DNA from: Aphrocallistes beatrix | Taxonomy: Eukaryota; Porifera; Hexactinellida; Sceptrulophora; Aphrocallistidae | Length of the DNA: 64,000 bases | Direction of reading: 5' to 3' | Assembly (NCBI GenBank): GCA_963281255.1 | Contig: OY725488.1 | Location: 5,677,524 to 5,741,523 of the forward strand | In this document: positions 44,613 to 54,489 of the stretch, in pieces | Numbering within the stretch: the first letter of the stretch is position 1 | Layout of the letters: every line of letters starts with the position of its first letter | The notes under the pieces: generated by a model | Told to the model about the DNA's origin: nothing | The model's database searches: none | The model's input: the letters and a program-made list of their open reading frames with translations, nothing else | Translations under genes and position numbers: made by a program

Positions 44613-44942
44613 TTACTCCCTCGATAGTCCGAACCTCGCCAATCCGAACCCTCGCTAATCCGAACCTTCATTCATAAAATCCGAACACCCAACATATAAT
44701 TTTATTCGCCTCTATGCTTTGAATAAACGTTTATAAACTTAAATATATCAATAAGATTGAGAAACCTCGTTAAATAAGCAATCATAGCGAAATAATATCC
44801 TTAATATTCTAACAATACAAATTTATTATAATTAATGCCCTATTGAATTAGTGTTATTTCTCTAATCGGAACAAATTCACTAATCCAAATGATTTTTTCT
44901 AACATTGGAACAGAACTGTTCGGATTAGCGAGGGTGTACTGT
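44613..44942. mobile_element. pogo-like TIR element
   Basis: Right end CTAATCCGAACAG inverse with CAGTACACCCTCGC; left end TACTCCCTCGATAGTCCGAA. Extra CGCTAATCCGAACC words follow the left end. The first bases of the left TIR are altered. About 330 bp, non-coding. Confidence 0.65.
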
Positions 44943-45186
44943 ATATTAATAAGGGCGTCTTGCTATAGCACACACCCAAGATAACTAAAATTGTTCCAAA
45001 GAGCACCCACCGCTAATGCAATATTTCCATCCAGCAATCAGAGCATAGCTGCGTCAATGACACCATCAAAAATAATATATTGTTTGAACATAACTCATTT
45101 TAGAAATATACACTCAGGCAATTAATGACAGTATTAGAGCAGTTTTTCTCAACCAGAAAATCTAAATTTAGTACATTTTGATCTAG

Positions 45187-45443
45187 ATGTCTAGTTATAT
45201 CAAAACAGGTCTCATAACAGATGCGATCGTTGGAGGTTGTACAGTTGCTGGCGCAGTGGCTTTCCCTTTAGCACTCACTGCTGTCGGGTTTGGTTCCACT
45301 GGAGTGGCAGTTGAAGTCTTGCTGCCTTAACTCAAACTCCTCACATAGCTGCTGGTGCAAAGGTGGGCGTTACTGCTGGAGTAGCTGTCGGAGTAGCTGA
45401 AGAAGTAACTCGTCATTCAATGAATTACTGTAGAAGTAAATGA
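45187..45443 (+). pseudogene. IFI6/IFI27 (ISG12)-like gene with broken frame
   Basis: ATG at 45187 opens MSSYIKTGLITDAIVGGC, then TVAGAVAFPLALTAVGFGST, the ISG12-type small hydrophobic repeat (members are mitochondrial or ER membrane proteins). The frame ends at 45330, but a shifted frame continues ALTQTPHIAAGAKVGVTAG to a stop at 45443. This is either a small indel in GAAGTCTTGCTG or a very short intron; splicing out 56 nt (GTTCC...CATAG) would restore a frame but delete the conserved GFGSTGVA. Listed as broken. Confidence 0.55.
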
Positions 45444-45772
45444 AACTGGTATCTGATGATTGCTTCGAAGAAAGTTCAACTATTTCCTTAAAATTAATTA
45501 GTTACTATTTCTAAGCTCTTAAGAGTGGTTATTTTATGAAGTCAGTTTTCTTGAATGGAACACTCACGTAATTAATGAACTTATTTCACTTCGAATACAT
45601 AACATAGCATTTTATTGTTTTGATTAATTTTCCTTTGAAATATTTTATTTTTATGATATAATTATTTTATTTAATATAATGATCTTCAAGGGAAGGGGAG
45701 GATAGTTGGAATATTTAATAGATTAACCAAACTCAAATGAATTTATCACTTCTTTCTAGAATGCAATAGATA

Positions 45773-46480
45773 ATGGCTGCTAAGTATCCACACCATGGGG
45801 AGTTATCCTCAGTTAAACACGCTACATTACCTATTTCAAAGATAAAATCTTTTCTATGTGAAGTCGTGAACCAGATTCTGACGCCATGGCCAGCTTTAGT
45901 AATGGCAATAGAGAATTCATTTGGCGGACCTGATACACAAGAAAAAGCTCTATGGATGAAGAGTGTGGTCGTGGATTATATTGTGACTAGGAAGTCAATA
46001 GACGTTGATGAGTTAGAAGACTACATTCTGAATATCATGGAGACAGAGTTCAGCACTCTGATTGAAGATGGGAGCTGTTACAAGATGTGTGAAACTATTT
46101 TACGGATATACAAAGCGGTTCAATTAAATGATACTGAAGAGGTCGAGCAGATGTTGTCTCCCTTCAGACTGTTAGTGAAACCTACAGATAGTGGGACTAA
46201 GCATAGTTCGATTTCTCAAAGGGAAATTCAAAAAAACCCAGATGCAGTACTTTTTACTGGTACACAGTTAGACAATCCATCAGGAATGGAAACGACATCT
46301 CAGGATACCATTCCTCCTCAAAACATACCGTTACTCCCATCAGCTAGATGCTCTAGTATACCGGAGCACAATTGTGATGCAAATGAACCCACAGAAGATA
46401 TGGATACAAGTGGAGAATGGCAGATTGTCACTCGTTCAAAAAAGAAGAAGAAGAGTAGTTCCAACTTGCCCAATACGTAA
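45773..46480 (+). CDS. TSR2: Pre-rRNA-processing protein TSR2
   Basis: 235 residues. TSR2 is an escortin/chaperone for the ribosomal protein eS26 and acts in 40S biogenesis. The conserved core is at residues about 35-110: WPALVMAIENSFGGPDTQEK, MKSVVVDYIV, DVDELEDYILNIMETEF, EDGSCYKMC, matching the WGG/TSR2 domain order. The C-terminus carries an acidic-then-basic stretch: EDMDTSGEWQIVTRSKKKKK. Start is the first ATG of the domain frame, following AATAGATA. Single exon. Confidence 0.92.
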   Translation: MAAKYPHHGELSSVKHATLPISKIKSFLCEVVNQILTPWPALVMAIENSFGGPDTQEKALWMKSVVVDYIVTRKSIDVDELEDYILNIMETEFSTLIEDGSCYKMCETILRIYKAVQLNDTEEVEQMLSPFRLLVKPTDSGTKHSSISQREIQKNPDAVLFTGTQLDNPSGMETTSQDTIPPQNIPLLPSARCSSIPEHNCDANEPTEDMDTSGEWQIVTRSKKKKKSSSNLPNT

Positions 46481-47158
46481 CAAGTTTATTTTCTCTCTAG
46501 TTCAATCATATCACACATCCATACTTGTTTACTTCTGTATAAACTGACAAATATTTGCTTAACCTTTTTCAATTAATGTACGTAGTTGCATGTGACTAGT
46601 AGAATATAGATGAAATGTTTGATTTGAGATTGAAACCGCTCGAACCGAATAGAATATACCTACAGAGTGCTAAGAGATTGATGCCCTCCTAATGCTACCG
46701 CTAAGATAAATTGCTAAATCAACGCTAAACCCTTAATAATCTTTCTAATATATCTGCACATTAATTGGATGCTTTTTATAATGCGAAACGCCATAATTGG
46801 GATTATTTTGTCCAAGATGTGGGATGAAAGATCTCTCTAACTGAAATTAGTTAATTTTCGGGAGTTTATGAAAAGGTTGCTTGTTGCTATAAATAAACGG
46901 TATCTTTTATGATTGTCTATGGATTTTCTCACTTTTCAGGTTTGGGAGTTGGCAGGTCAAATCTATTTAGACCAAGAGTTGCTAACATTCCTTTTGAGTT
47001 ATTCATGGGTTCTTTTAGGCAAAGGTGCCGTGGCACTCTATTGCATAAAGTTAAAACAGACATGTTTTTGAAATAGTTTTGTCTCAGATAGAGAAAATAT
47101 ATCTCTAGGCCGATGCAATATTGATATTGTATTTTCGAGAATTCTGTATTATCCAAAA
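46481..47158. other. Spacer after TSR2
   Basis: 3' UTR and AT-rich DNA. A possible exon-like frame at 46940-47074 follows CTTTTCAG and reads GLGVGRSNLFRPRVANIPFE, but it has no partner exons. Confidence 0.35.
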
Positions 47159-47402
47159 AATGTGTCCTGACTCGAAGCCAAAAAACGCAGCGAATCAGGG
47201 TCCAATGCTTCTGTAAAAAATGTCTTCATAATCGATGTTCCATGACGATTTAGCACCAGATATTCACCATGGAAATCTTTCACAAATCCACTGAATTCAT
47301 TATTCATTCACAATTCTGACCCAACTGGTTCTCAAAATGCACTGATCTGAACATCCTATATTTCTACAAATTTATAGTGTTCGAAGAAAATGTGTGAACA
47401 AA
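47159..47402 (-). repeat. Truncated copy of the 38444-39217 fold-back element
   Basis: Shares ATGTCTTCATAATCGATGTT, CCATGACGATTTAGCACCAG and TCGAAGAAAATGTGTG-type blocks (reverse relative to the full element). Both termini are missing. Confidence 0.65.
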
Positions 47403-47419
47403 TTTTGTTATTATTCGAG

Positions 47420-47575
47420 TGACATCGATTATGACAGTAAGCCGACGTATTTAGAGATTTTATCCACCTTAGCATTAATCAATGGGAGCCTACGCCCCCA
47501 AAAGGCACCTCCGGTGGACACAAAGTGTCCGTTAGCCGCGCAGCACAAGCGAGCGTAGCCCGCTTGTATGTTCTA
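47420..47575 (+). repeat. Helentron-like right-end fragment
   Basis: CGAGTGACATCGATTATGAC through CACCTCCGGTGGACACAAAG and GCGCAGCACAAGCGAGCG to CCCGCTTG. Confidence 0.6.
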
Positions 47576-47639
47576 TTGGGAGTACTTTGAAAACTAACAG
47601 AATTAATACTATAAGGAATTACACTTCAATATTTAAAGA

Positions 47640-47895
47640 GGGCATCAATTTCTGAATGTTTACAATAGATACATAAAGTAAACAAATTACAAAAATAGGC
47701 TAGAGACAAGCTTCAAACGGTTGACATGGGCTTTTTAGTGCTGTATATTTCGAATATTATATTTTCGGATCCATATGAGAAATTATTCGTTAATTTTTGT
47801 TTACAATATTTATATAAAGGAAAAAAATTCCCAAAATAGGAACATGCAGTTTCCGCAAGCCGCATAGCGCAAGTAAGCGAAGCGCGCTTGTATTA
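47640..47895 (+). repeat. Family D units ending in the GCGCGCTTG terminus
   Basis: GTTTACAATAGATACATAAA, then GAGACAAGCTTCAAACGG and CGAATATTATATTTTCGG, followed by GCGCAAGTAAGCGAAGCGCG. This copy links the family D body to the same terminus as the Helentron-like clan. Confidence 0.6.
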
Positions 47896-48080
47896 TTTAA
47901 TTATTAATCGTGCAATATTCTTAAATTACTTCAAGAAACATTCTAATATTCTTCCATTGTGTTTTGTCTATAATTATTGTATCTATAGCATTTTTGTACT
48001 TTAGAAAAGACCAAGAAATTATTATCAGTAGAATACTTTGATAGTCTCTGCATCTCTTCTATATACATCCATAGCATGTG

Positions 48081-48088
48081 TATAAATA
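48081..48088 (+). promoter_or_regulatory. TATA box
   Basis: TATAAATA 55 bp upstream of the ATG at 48136; supports that start as the beginning of a real transcript unit. Confidence 0.5.
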
Positions 48089-48135
48089 GTCAGATAGGGA
48101 ATCAAATTTAATTCATTTGATGTCTAATCATTAAA

Positions 48136-48702
48136 ATGAATTTAATACTGGGAATAATATTGTCCATTATTTTAATATTTTTCCCAACTCATATCCCCTC
48201 TAGAGCAAAGTTCTATTCATTTATTGTTTATTCGATCATTTTCAGCCTTTGTGTAAGTGTCATTGACCTTAATCTAATCCCTTTTGATCGAAATATTTTC
48301 CACTCACTATTTTTGTTGTTCTTGGGCTCAATTCAAGTATTTCGCTTCAGGAGTCACTCCAAACTTTATGCTCGTCTCGCCTACTATCGCATACACTTTG
48401 GTCCTCTCTACTATTACCTGGCGACAGTTCAAGCACTGGAGAGCAGAATTGACTCTTATCCCATACGTAACATTTCGTTACTCATTTTTACGTTTGTATT
48501 TGTTGCAGTTTATTTTCGACCCAAGCCCAATACTTCGACAAGGAGGAGAGTTCACGGGACCTGCATGTCTCTTAGTTACTTCCTGGTGTGTGTACAACTA
48601 TGGATGCTAATCAAGATGAGAGCTGAATATACGCCCCAAGCAATTGAAACTTGCAATGCTGACTTTAAGTCTGGATTTTTGAATGTTAATTCATCTATTT
48701 GA
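48136..48702 (+). CDS. Small multi-pass membrane protein, unrecognised
   Basis: 188 residues starting MNLILGIILSIILIFFPTH. About four hydrophobic segments (residues 1-18, 25-45, 55-70, 112-128), then a polar tail with NVNSSI. No family recognised. A second, overlapping + frame at 48284-48610 (108 residues, e.g. TPNFMLVSPTIAYTLVLSTI) is equally hydrophobic, so the true frame over the middle third, or a frame change, cannot be decided by eye. The TATA box and first ATG favour the 188-residue frame. Confidence 0.5.
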   Translation: MNLILGIILSIILIFFPTHIPSRAKFYSFIVYSIIFSLCVSVIDLNLIPFDRNIFHSLFLLFLGSIQVFRFRSHSKLYARLAYYRIHFGPLYYYLATVQALESRIDSYPIRNISLLIFTFVFVAVYFRPKPNTSTRRRVHGTCMSLSYFLVCVQLWMLIKMRAEYTPQAIETCNADFKSGFLNVNSSI

Positions 48703-49189
48703 AGTGTTTCACACATAATTTTAAATTAGTTTTGTTGTATTATATACCTAAATAAGATATTTTCCAAATGTCTGTGATATATAATTATATAATATAGGTA
48801 ATGGCCGGACCTGCTGCTATGCATATGCGTAATGATGTTGCACACCATCCTTTCCATAAGGTATTTCATATGAGAGGAACGGAACTACACAAATGACATC
48901 GCTTTGTTTCACACTACTTCATTATCCATTCAAATCATGCAGGCACGATACTGAGAAGGATCCTATTAGCTGGGGACTGTCGAGGAATATATGCTGGACC
49001 CCCGAAATATTTAGACTCCCTCTGGAATGATTGGTCTCCCCGGTCCTTATGTTTCGAAATATTCGGACCCCCTCAGAACTAATATTTCAGAGTTATACTG
49101 AAATACTATATGGACCCCAACTGACATATTTTGGTATTAAGTATAACGCAGAACTTACTACAAAACTAAGTATAAACAACATTCAACTA

Positions 49190-49290
49190 CACTACCTGGC
49201 CAAAAGTATTGGAACACATTCTAATGTGTGCCACTTTTGCCAAAGTGGCACAACCCATTGAATACAATATTAAACAAGTGTAAACATTGT
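49190..49290. mobile_element. Tc1-type terminal repeat fragment
   Basis: CACTACCTGGCCAAAAGTAT followed by TGGAACACA is the classical Tc1-family end (TGGCCAAAAGTATTGG). No second end or transposase nearby. Confidence 0.55.
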
Positions 49291-49459
49291 GATATCAATA
49301 GAAACTGTCCATCCGACCTCTTCCACTAAACTTTTGTTAATTTCCTTCAATGGGGCTTCCCTGACACCTGTGCCACTAATTAACTTATTACGGATTTTCC
49401 ACTTTAATTTTAAAAGTTTGTTTTAGTTTGTGCAAATTGTCGTATGTTCGATAAGTACA

Positions 49460-51458
49460 ATGGCTAGCTTCGACAAAAGCGAGAAAGGTAGCCACTTTGG
49501 TCCGAATCTCTCCTTCACGCCTTGCTCTTTCGAGTCTGGCCAAACTTTTATCTACACGAAGAGCTGCGGAGCTCTAAACCTGGAAGAGCGGCGCTTCTAC
49601 GAGGAGAACGGCTTCATCGTGGTGAAGGACTTAGTCCCGGTAGAGCAGCTGCAGCAGTACGCACTTAGGTTCGACCAGATCGTGAGTGGAGAGGTTGAGA
49701 AGGGGAATATGATCATCATGAAGGACGTCACTCAGGTCAAGGACTCGCAGGTTGTTATTTGACTTTATGAATAATAACATACAACCAGGGTCATCTAGCT
49801 TTTTGGGATTTACTCCCAAAACATCCCTCTGATTACTTTCATGCGCCTAGGCTTGCTAACCTATGCACTTAATACACGATATAGGAGTTTAGGCAATTTT
49901 TCCCGCGCCTAGTTCTATTTTTAATTAAATTTACGCGCCTGTAGGTGCGTTGCATACGCCTGGGTGTCTCTGCATACAACTACAACAGAAGGAGACACCA
50001 TTGATAATGTATTAATCTAGACAAGCCATACGGTTAACAAGATCCAAGACTTCCAATTCGAGCCTCTCCTCTCTGGCTACCTGAAACTGCCTCAGGTACT
50101 GGACTATGTGGAGAGCATCGTCGGAGAAGACATAGCAGTCATGCACTCCATGCTGATAAACAAGCCTCCGGATCCAGGCACCAAGTCCTCCCGACACCCA
50201 CTGCACCAGGACCTGCACTACTTCTCATTCAGACCTGCTAACAAGATCGTTGCCAGCTGGACAGCCATGCAATGGGTACGTCCACCATCGAATTTCTAGT
50301 TGAATGGTATTGGAGAGTTCAGTTACTGTACGGTAGGCTGATATCGTAGGCCTCATCGAATTTAGTGAGGAGTTTAGTGTCAAACCTCTAAACATCTCAG
50401 CCAAAGTCCCAAATACTATTTCCCTGAGACCATACTGGCAATATTTCAGTGTTTTGACGTATCATTGGAATGACTCGATGATTCGCGAGATACTGCTGCT
50501 GTACCTGATTTTATTAGAAACCATTGCGACATGACTCAAGATTTACACAGTCCATGTTAACTAAATTGAGATGAACCTCCAACGATTCCATAACTCGAGT
50601 CGTAATGCCCGCGACTTGTGAAAGCCTACATTCTGATATGTATTGTGTCTAGGTACACCGAGGTAACGGGTGCTTAGTCGTAGTCCCAGGCAGCCACAAG
50701 GAGAACAAACTCTACCCGCATAACTACCCCGACTGGTCCGGAGGTGTGAATAAGATGTACTATGGGATACCGGAACCGGATGCGGAGAGGTACTACAGTA
50801 GACTTTTGCACCTGGAAATGAACCCCGGGGATACTGTGTTCTTCCACCCGCTCATCATACACGGGTCTGGAACCAATAAGACGGATGGGTTCAGAAAGGT
50901 GAGGTCCTAGTTACTGTCCATGCATCCTCGAAAGTTATTTCAAGGTTGTTATTAATTTCATCTTAATTTCAATCAATTATTATTTTTCAGGAACTGGAAG
51001 GAAAATATTCAAAGAATGTTTGGTTCATTGAAAGGAGAGTAATTTAATAATTTTTCTGAGCCTCGAACAACATAAATGCAAAATAAATCAGATTTATTCG
51101 CCATTCAGTTTCGTCTTTGGATTGGTTAGAAACTGAAGATTCATGAATGTTAGGCATAGCCCGATTTATCAATTTGAAGGCATGCTATTATGGGAATTAT
51201 TATGGGAATAGCTCCTTATTGTTTAGTCTACAGAATTATATCTCATATAAATTGAACTATTTTTTCCAGGCAATTAGTGGACACTTCGCTAGCACAGACT
51301 CGTACTACATCCACGTAGAGGGGACTACACAACAGATGTTAGAGGATGAGATTAAGCAGATCGTTGCTAAGAGAATTGGAAAAGGGATAGAAATTACTCT
51401 GAGTGATGTGTGGAAAATGAAAAAACTCCTCGTGAGGGGTCAGGACTGTAACCTATGA
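49460..51458 (+). CDS. PHYH: Phytanoyl-CoA dioxygenase (PHYH)
   Basis: Fe(II)/2-oxoglutarate-dependent 2-hydroxylation of phytanoyl-CoA, first step of alpha-oxidation. Exons 49460-49750, 50021-50275, 50653-50898, 51270-51458; all GT-AG, phase 0; 326 residues (human about 338). Landmarks: [55 protein letters not shown] (HxD iron ligands), [36 protein letters not shown] (distal iron His) and [12 protein letters not shown] (2-oxoglutarate Arg within the next strand). No PTS2 (R-L-x5-H-L) is visible at the N-terminus and the C-terminus CNL is not PTS1, unlike peroxisomal vertebrate PHYH. An upstream in-frame acceptor-like TTTTAG at 49426 could add a 5' exon. An alternative last exon lies at 50991. 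Confidence 0.95.
50991..51105 (+). other. Possible alternative last exon of PHYH with poly(A) signal
   Basis: Follows TTATTTTTCAG, joins in phase 0 to ...GFRK and encodes [18 protein letters not shown] then a stop at 51045-51047. AATAAA lies at 51082-51087. Use would replace the last 62 residues of PHYH, including the AISGHFAS strand. Confidence 0.4.
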
Positions 51459-52504
51459 ATTATTAGTACTCAATTATCTGTATTCTATTCTGATTATTTT
51501 AACCTTCATACCTGAGCCCTTTGGCATTTGTATATTTGCGATATTACTATGTAAATACTAGCGCATAATTCTTTCAGACTAAAATTATCATAGAGCCGCA
51601 CTTTGCTTCACTTCACGTCCCATAACCGGCGCTGGGTTCTTTAGGCAGTAGTGTCCTAAGAGGGATTTTGCTGGCTGTGGGTGTCCAAAAAGACAGGATT
51701 ATCCATTGACTAAAGCAGAGCCAGTGTGTCCGGAAACCCAGGACACCCCTGGTAGCACTTCCCTGTGTCCACGTCATGCATAAGAATGCGAATAATAATA
51801 GGCACCACCTAATAAGGATGCAAATGATTACTCTTTAATAATGATAGTTTTACATGGATTATAAATTTATAATTTCTAAAATTGAAATTATAAGGATTAA
51901 TAAGACCTAAAATTGAAAGTTGAAATAGTTCGGAGACTAGGAATGAGAGTGGAGATGGAGTATCTTGGAAGGATTGGAAATAAAGTGGGTCGGGAGTGCG
52001 AGGTTTTGGGTGGAGCTTTCTGAGTTATAGTGTTTTAAAGTTCAAATACTCCGGAAAATTTGGGATAATTTTAAATACAATAATTGGGAAAGGCTGAAAC
52101 GATTCTGCGTCGATTCACGTCAAGATAACTCAAAACTCGTTGAGTTATGCTGTCACAAAGGATTAGAAGCTGGAAATATTGCAAAAAATCCACTTCAAAG
52201 TTGTTGATCCTTGTGACTATTTTGGCACCCCGAAAGCCCCAGAAGGGTTTTTTTGGTTTTTATTGTACTTAATAACAAAGTTTATTTTCTTCGCCGAAAA
52301 CGACGCTATTTTTGAATTCGAAATTCTGTCCATTTTACCTAATGTTAAGTAAAAACCTCCAAATGGTGCTTGGTGGGATGTAAGGTGCAAAACCACAAAT
52401 TTGACCTCATTTTTTTCCATCCGAAAGTCCGATTTCTTTTCAGCTCAATTTTTCAGCTTTGACCACTACACTGTGATTTAACCTTAGATTAAACTTAATT
52501 ATTT
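51459..52504. other. Non-coding DNA downstream of PHYH
   Basis: No gene recognised. 52217-52440 shows a minus-strand 67-residue frame without domain character. Confidence 0.4.
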
Positions 52505-52932
52505 TAGTCCTGGGGTCACATTGATTAATTGAAAGGGAGACAACATCCCTAAATACGCTTGTCCTACTATTATAATCGATATCGCACGAAAAATCACCAA
52601 ATTTGTCAATTTTGAAATTTTTGATGCGTAATGATGACGTCATAACAGAGTGATGAGTCATCATTTCTGATGATAGTTGCATTCATATGTGAGGTATGTT
52701 AATATACAGATTCTATTAAAATTTCAGCCTTCTATCTCCTATAATGGCTGAGTTATGCTCGAATAACTGTATTGCTTAACTTTTAATAATGTGACAATGA
52801 CGTCATAATTCCATGATGAGTCGACATTTTCGTCTGAGCTCAGAACTTAGTGGAACCATAGCCAAAAGACTCCCATATGCCAAAAATCAGCTTTCTGGCC
52901 TTGGCAGTTTCTTCAATCAATTCGTTACAGAT
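52505..52932 (-). mobile_element. Helentron-like reverse copy (GC module lost)
   Basis: TCACATTGATTAATTG to CAATCAATTCGTTACAG with the shared body (ATCGATATCGCACG, GATGACGTCAT, GATGAGTCATCA). Placed in tandem directly before the next copy. Confidence 0.65.
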
Positions 52933-52939
52933 AGATAGA

Positions 52940-53736
52940 TATACAAGCGCGCTTCGCTTGCTTGCGCTGCGCGGCTGGCGGACACTTTGTGTCCGCCGGA
53001 GGCTCCCTTCGGTCGCCTGGGGGTGAAATTGGTTAATTATAAGGGAGATATCATCTCTAAATATGTCCATCTTAGTTTTAAAATCGATATCACTCGAAAA
53101 ATCACCAAATTTGTCAATTTTTAAAATTTTGATGAGTAATGATGACGTCATAACAAAGTGATGAGTCATCATTTTTTGATGATAGTTGCGTCATATGTGA
53201 GCAGGGTTTCATACAGAGGGGGGGTGGCCCTGGGATTTCTCCCCCCCCAGGACAATATCAACAATCTTGAACATGTTGACATTATGTGAGATTACAACAA
53301 AGGGCAGGCTATATGATACTCCTGATATCCATATATACAATACTTGTAGGTTTACTCAGATCAAAATCTAGAGATCTTAAAAATCTAAAGTTATGTAGGT
53401 TAAATGACAAGAATGGTTGTAAATCGATATTTAAGCGTCAATGATTAAAAAAAAAATCCTCCCCCCCCCCCAGAAAAAAATGTATGAAACCCTGGTGAGG
53501 TATGTTAGTATACACATTCTATTAAAATTTCAGCCTTCTATCTCCTATAATGGCTGAGTTATGTCCGAATAACTGTGTTGCTTAACTTTTAAAAATGTGA
53601 CAATGACGTCATAATTCCATGATGAGTCGGCATTTTGCTCTGAACTCAGAACTTACTGGAGCCATAGCCAAAAGACTCACACATGCCAAAAATCAGCTTT
53701 CTGTGCCCGGCAGTTTCTTCAATCAATTCGTTACAG

Positions 53737-53771
<35 letters not shown>

Positions 53772-53800
53772 TACATTAATCGAGTTTTAATAGTAAGGAT
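52940..53800 (-). mobile_element. Helentron-like reverse copy, near full length, with insertion
   Basis: CAAGCGCGCTTCGCTTGC with intact hairpin module, body, CAATCAATTCGTTACAG, a (TA)n run at 53739-53762 and the end ATTAATCGAGTTTTAATAG at 53774. Interrupted by a 293-bp element at 53202-53494. Confidence 0.7.
53202..53494. mobile_element. hAT-like MITE nested in the Helentron-like copy (5-bp TSD)
   Basis: CAGGGTTTCATACAGAGGGG to CCCCAGAAAAAAATG...GAAACCCTG, with duplicated GTGAG on both sides. Other copies of the host repeat show the empty site ATATGTGAGGTATGTTA. G/C homopolymer runs inside both ends. Confidence 0.75.
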
Positions 53801-53811
53801 GTATACAGGCT

Positions 53812-54203
53812 GTTTCATTGATTACACACAAAAGTAAATTGCTTTCATTTCATTTGTGATTGAGATAATTTAGTTATTTTGGTTGCTTTTGAAAGGAAAT
53901 CCTTTGACATTTATGAAAAACAATGAAGCAAACCGTTCATCATTAATATGGGATAACTCATTTCCGATTTAGTCATTTTGGGCGGGTAAACCTTAGAAAT
54001 GTGGGGTAATCTTGAATAGGACTGATTTTTATGGTAGAATTCCACCACTTGATCTTCTCTTGTTTGTCATCTAGCTTGTCCATTTTGTTGTCACACAAAT
54101 GTCAGAGGGTGTTAAACAACATCGTAAAAGGGGAAGATGATTAGTAAAATATTTACCTAGTAATTTCAAATTATTTTCGTGATACAATCGCTGAAACACC
54201 CTG
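53812..54203. mobile_element. Tc1/mariner-type MITE (CAGGGTGTTTCA ends)
   Basis: CAGGCTGTTTCATTGATTAC and inverse ATCGCTGAAACACCCTG, flanked by TA; about 392 bp, no ORF. On both sides lies a GAGTTTTAATAGTAAGGAT end of the Helentron-like clan. Confidence 0.65.
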
Positions 54204-54489
54204 TATATAAACATTGAGTTTTAATAGTAAGGATACCTTTATTCATACATTTTATTAATTATTAATTAAGTTATTGTGTGTTTTATGTTATGAATTCGGG
54301 TGTATAACATTTGTTCGGGTCGGACTAACTCTAGTCTACACTGACAGAATATTTCGTGATATTTCATATTCCGCTTTGACTTGCTCTAAATATTTTTTTT
54401 TTCATGGGGAATCTTTGCTTTTTGTGTTGTTGTTGTTGTTGTTTTCAATAAAATAACCATCACAAAATACTTGTAACAAATACAAATTG

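Noticed and set aside
46940..47074. Exon-like frame GLGVGRSNLFRPRVANIPFE
   Set aside because: Follows a plausible acceptor but has no partner exons, start codon or recognised domain.
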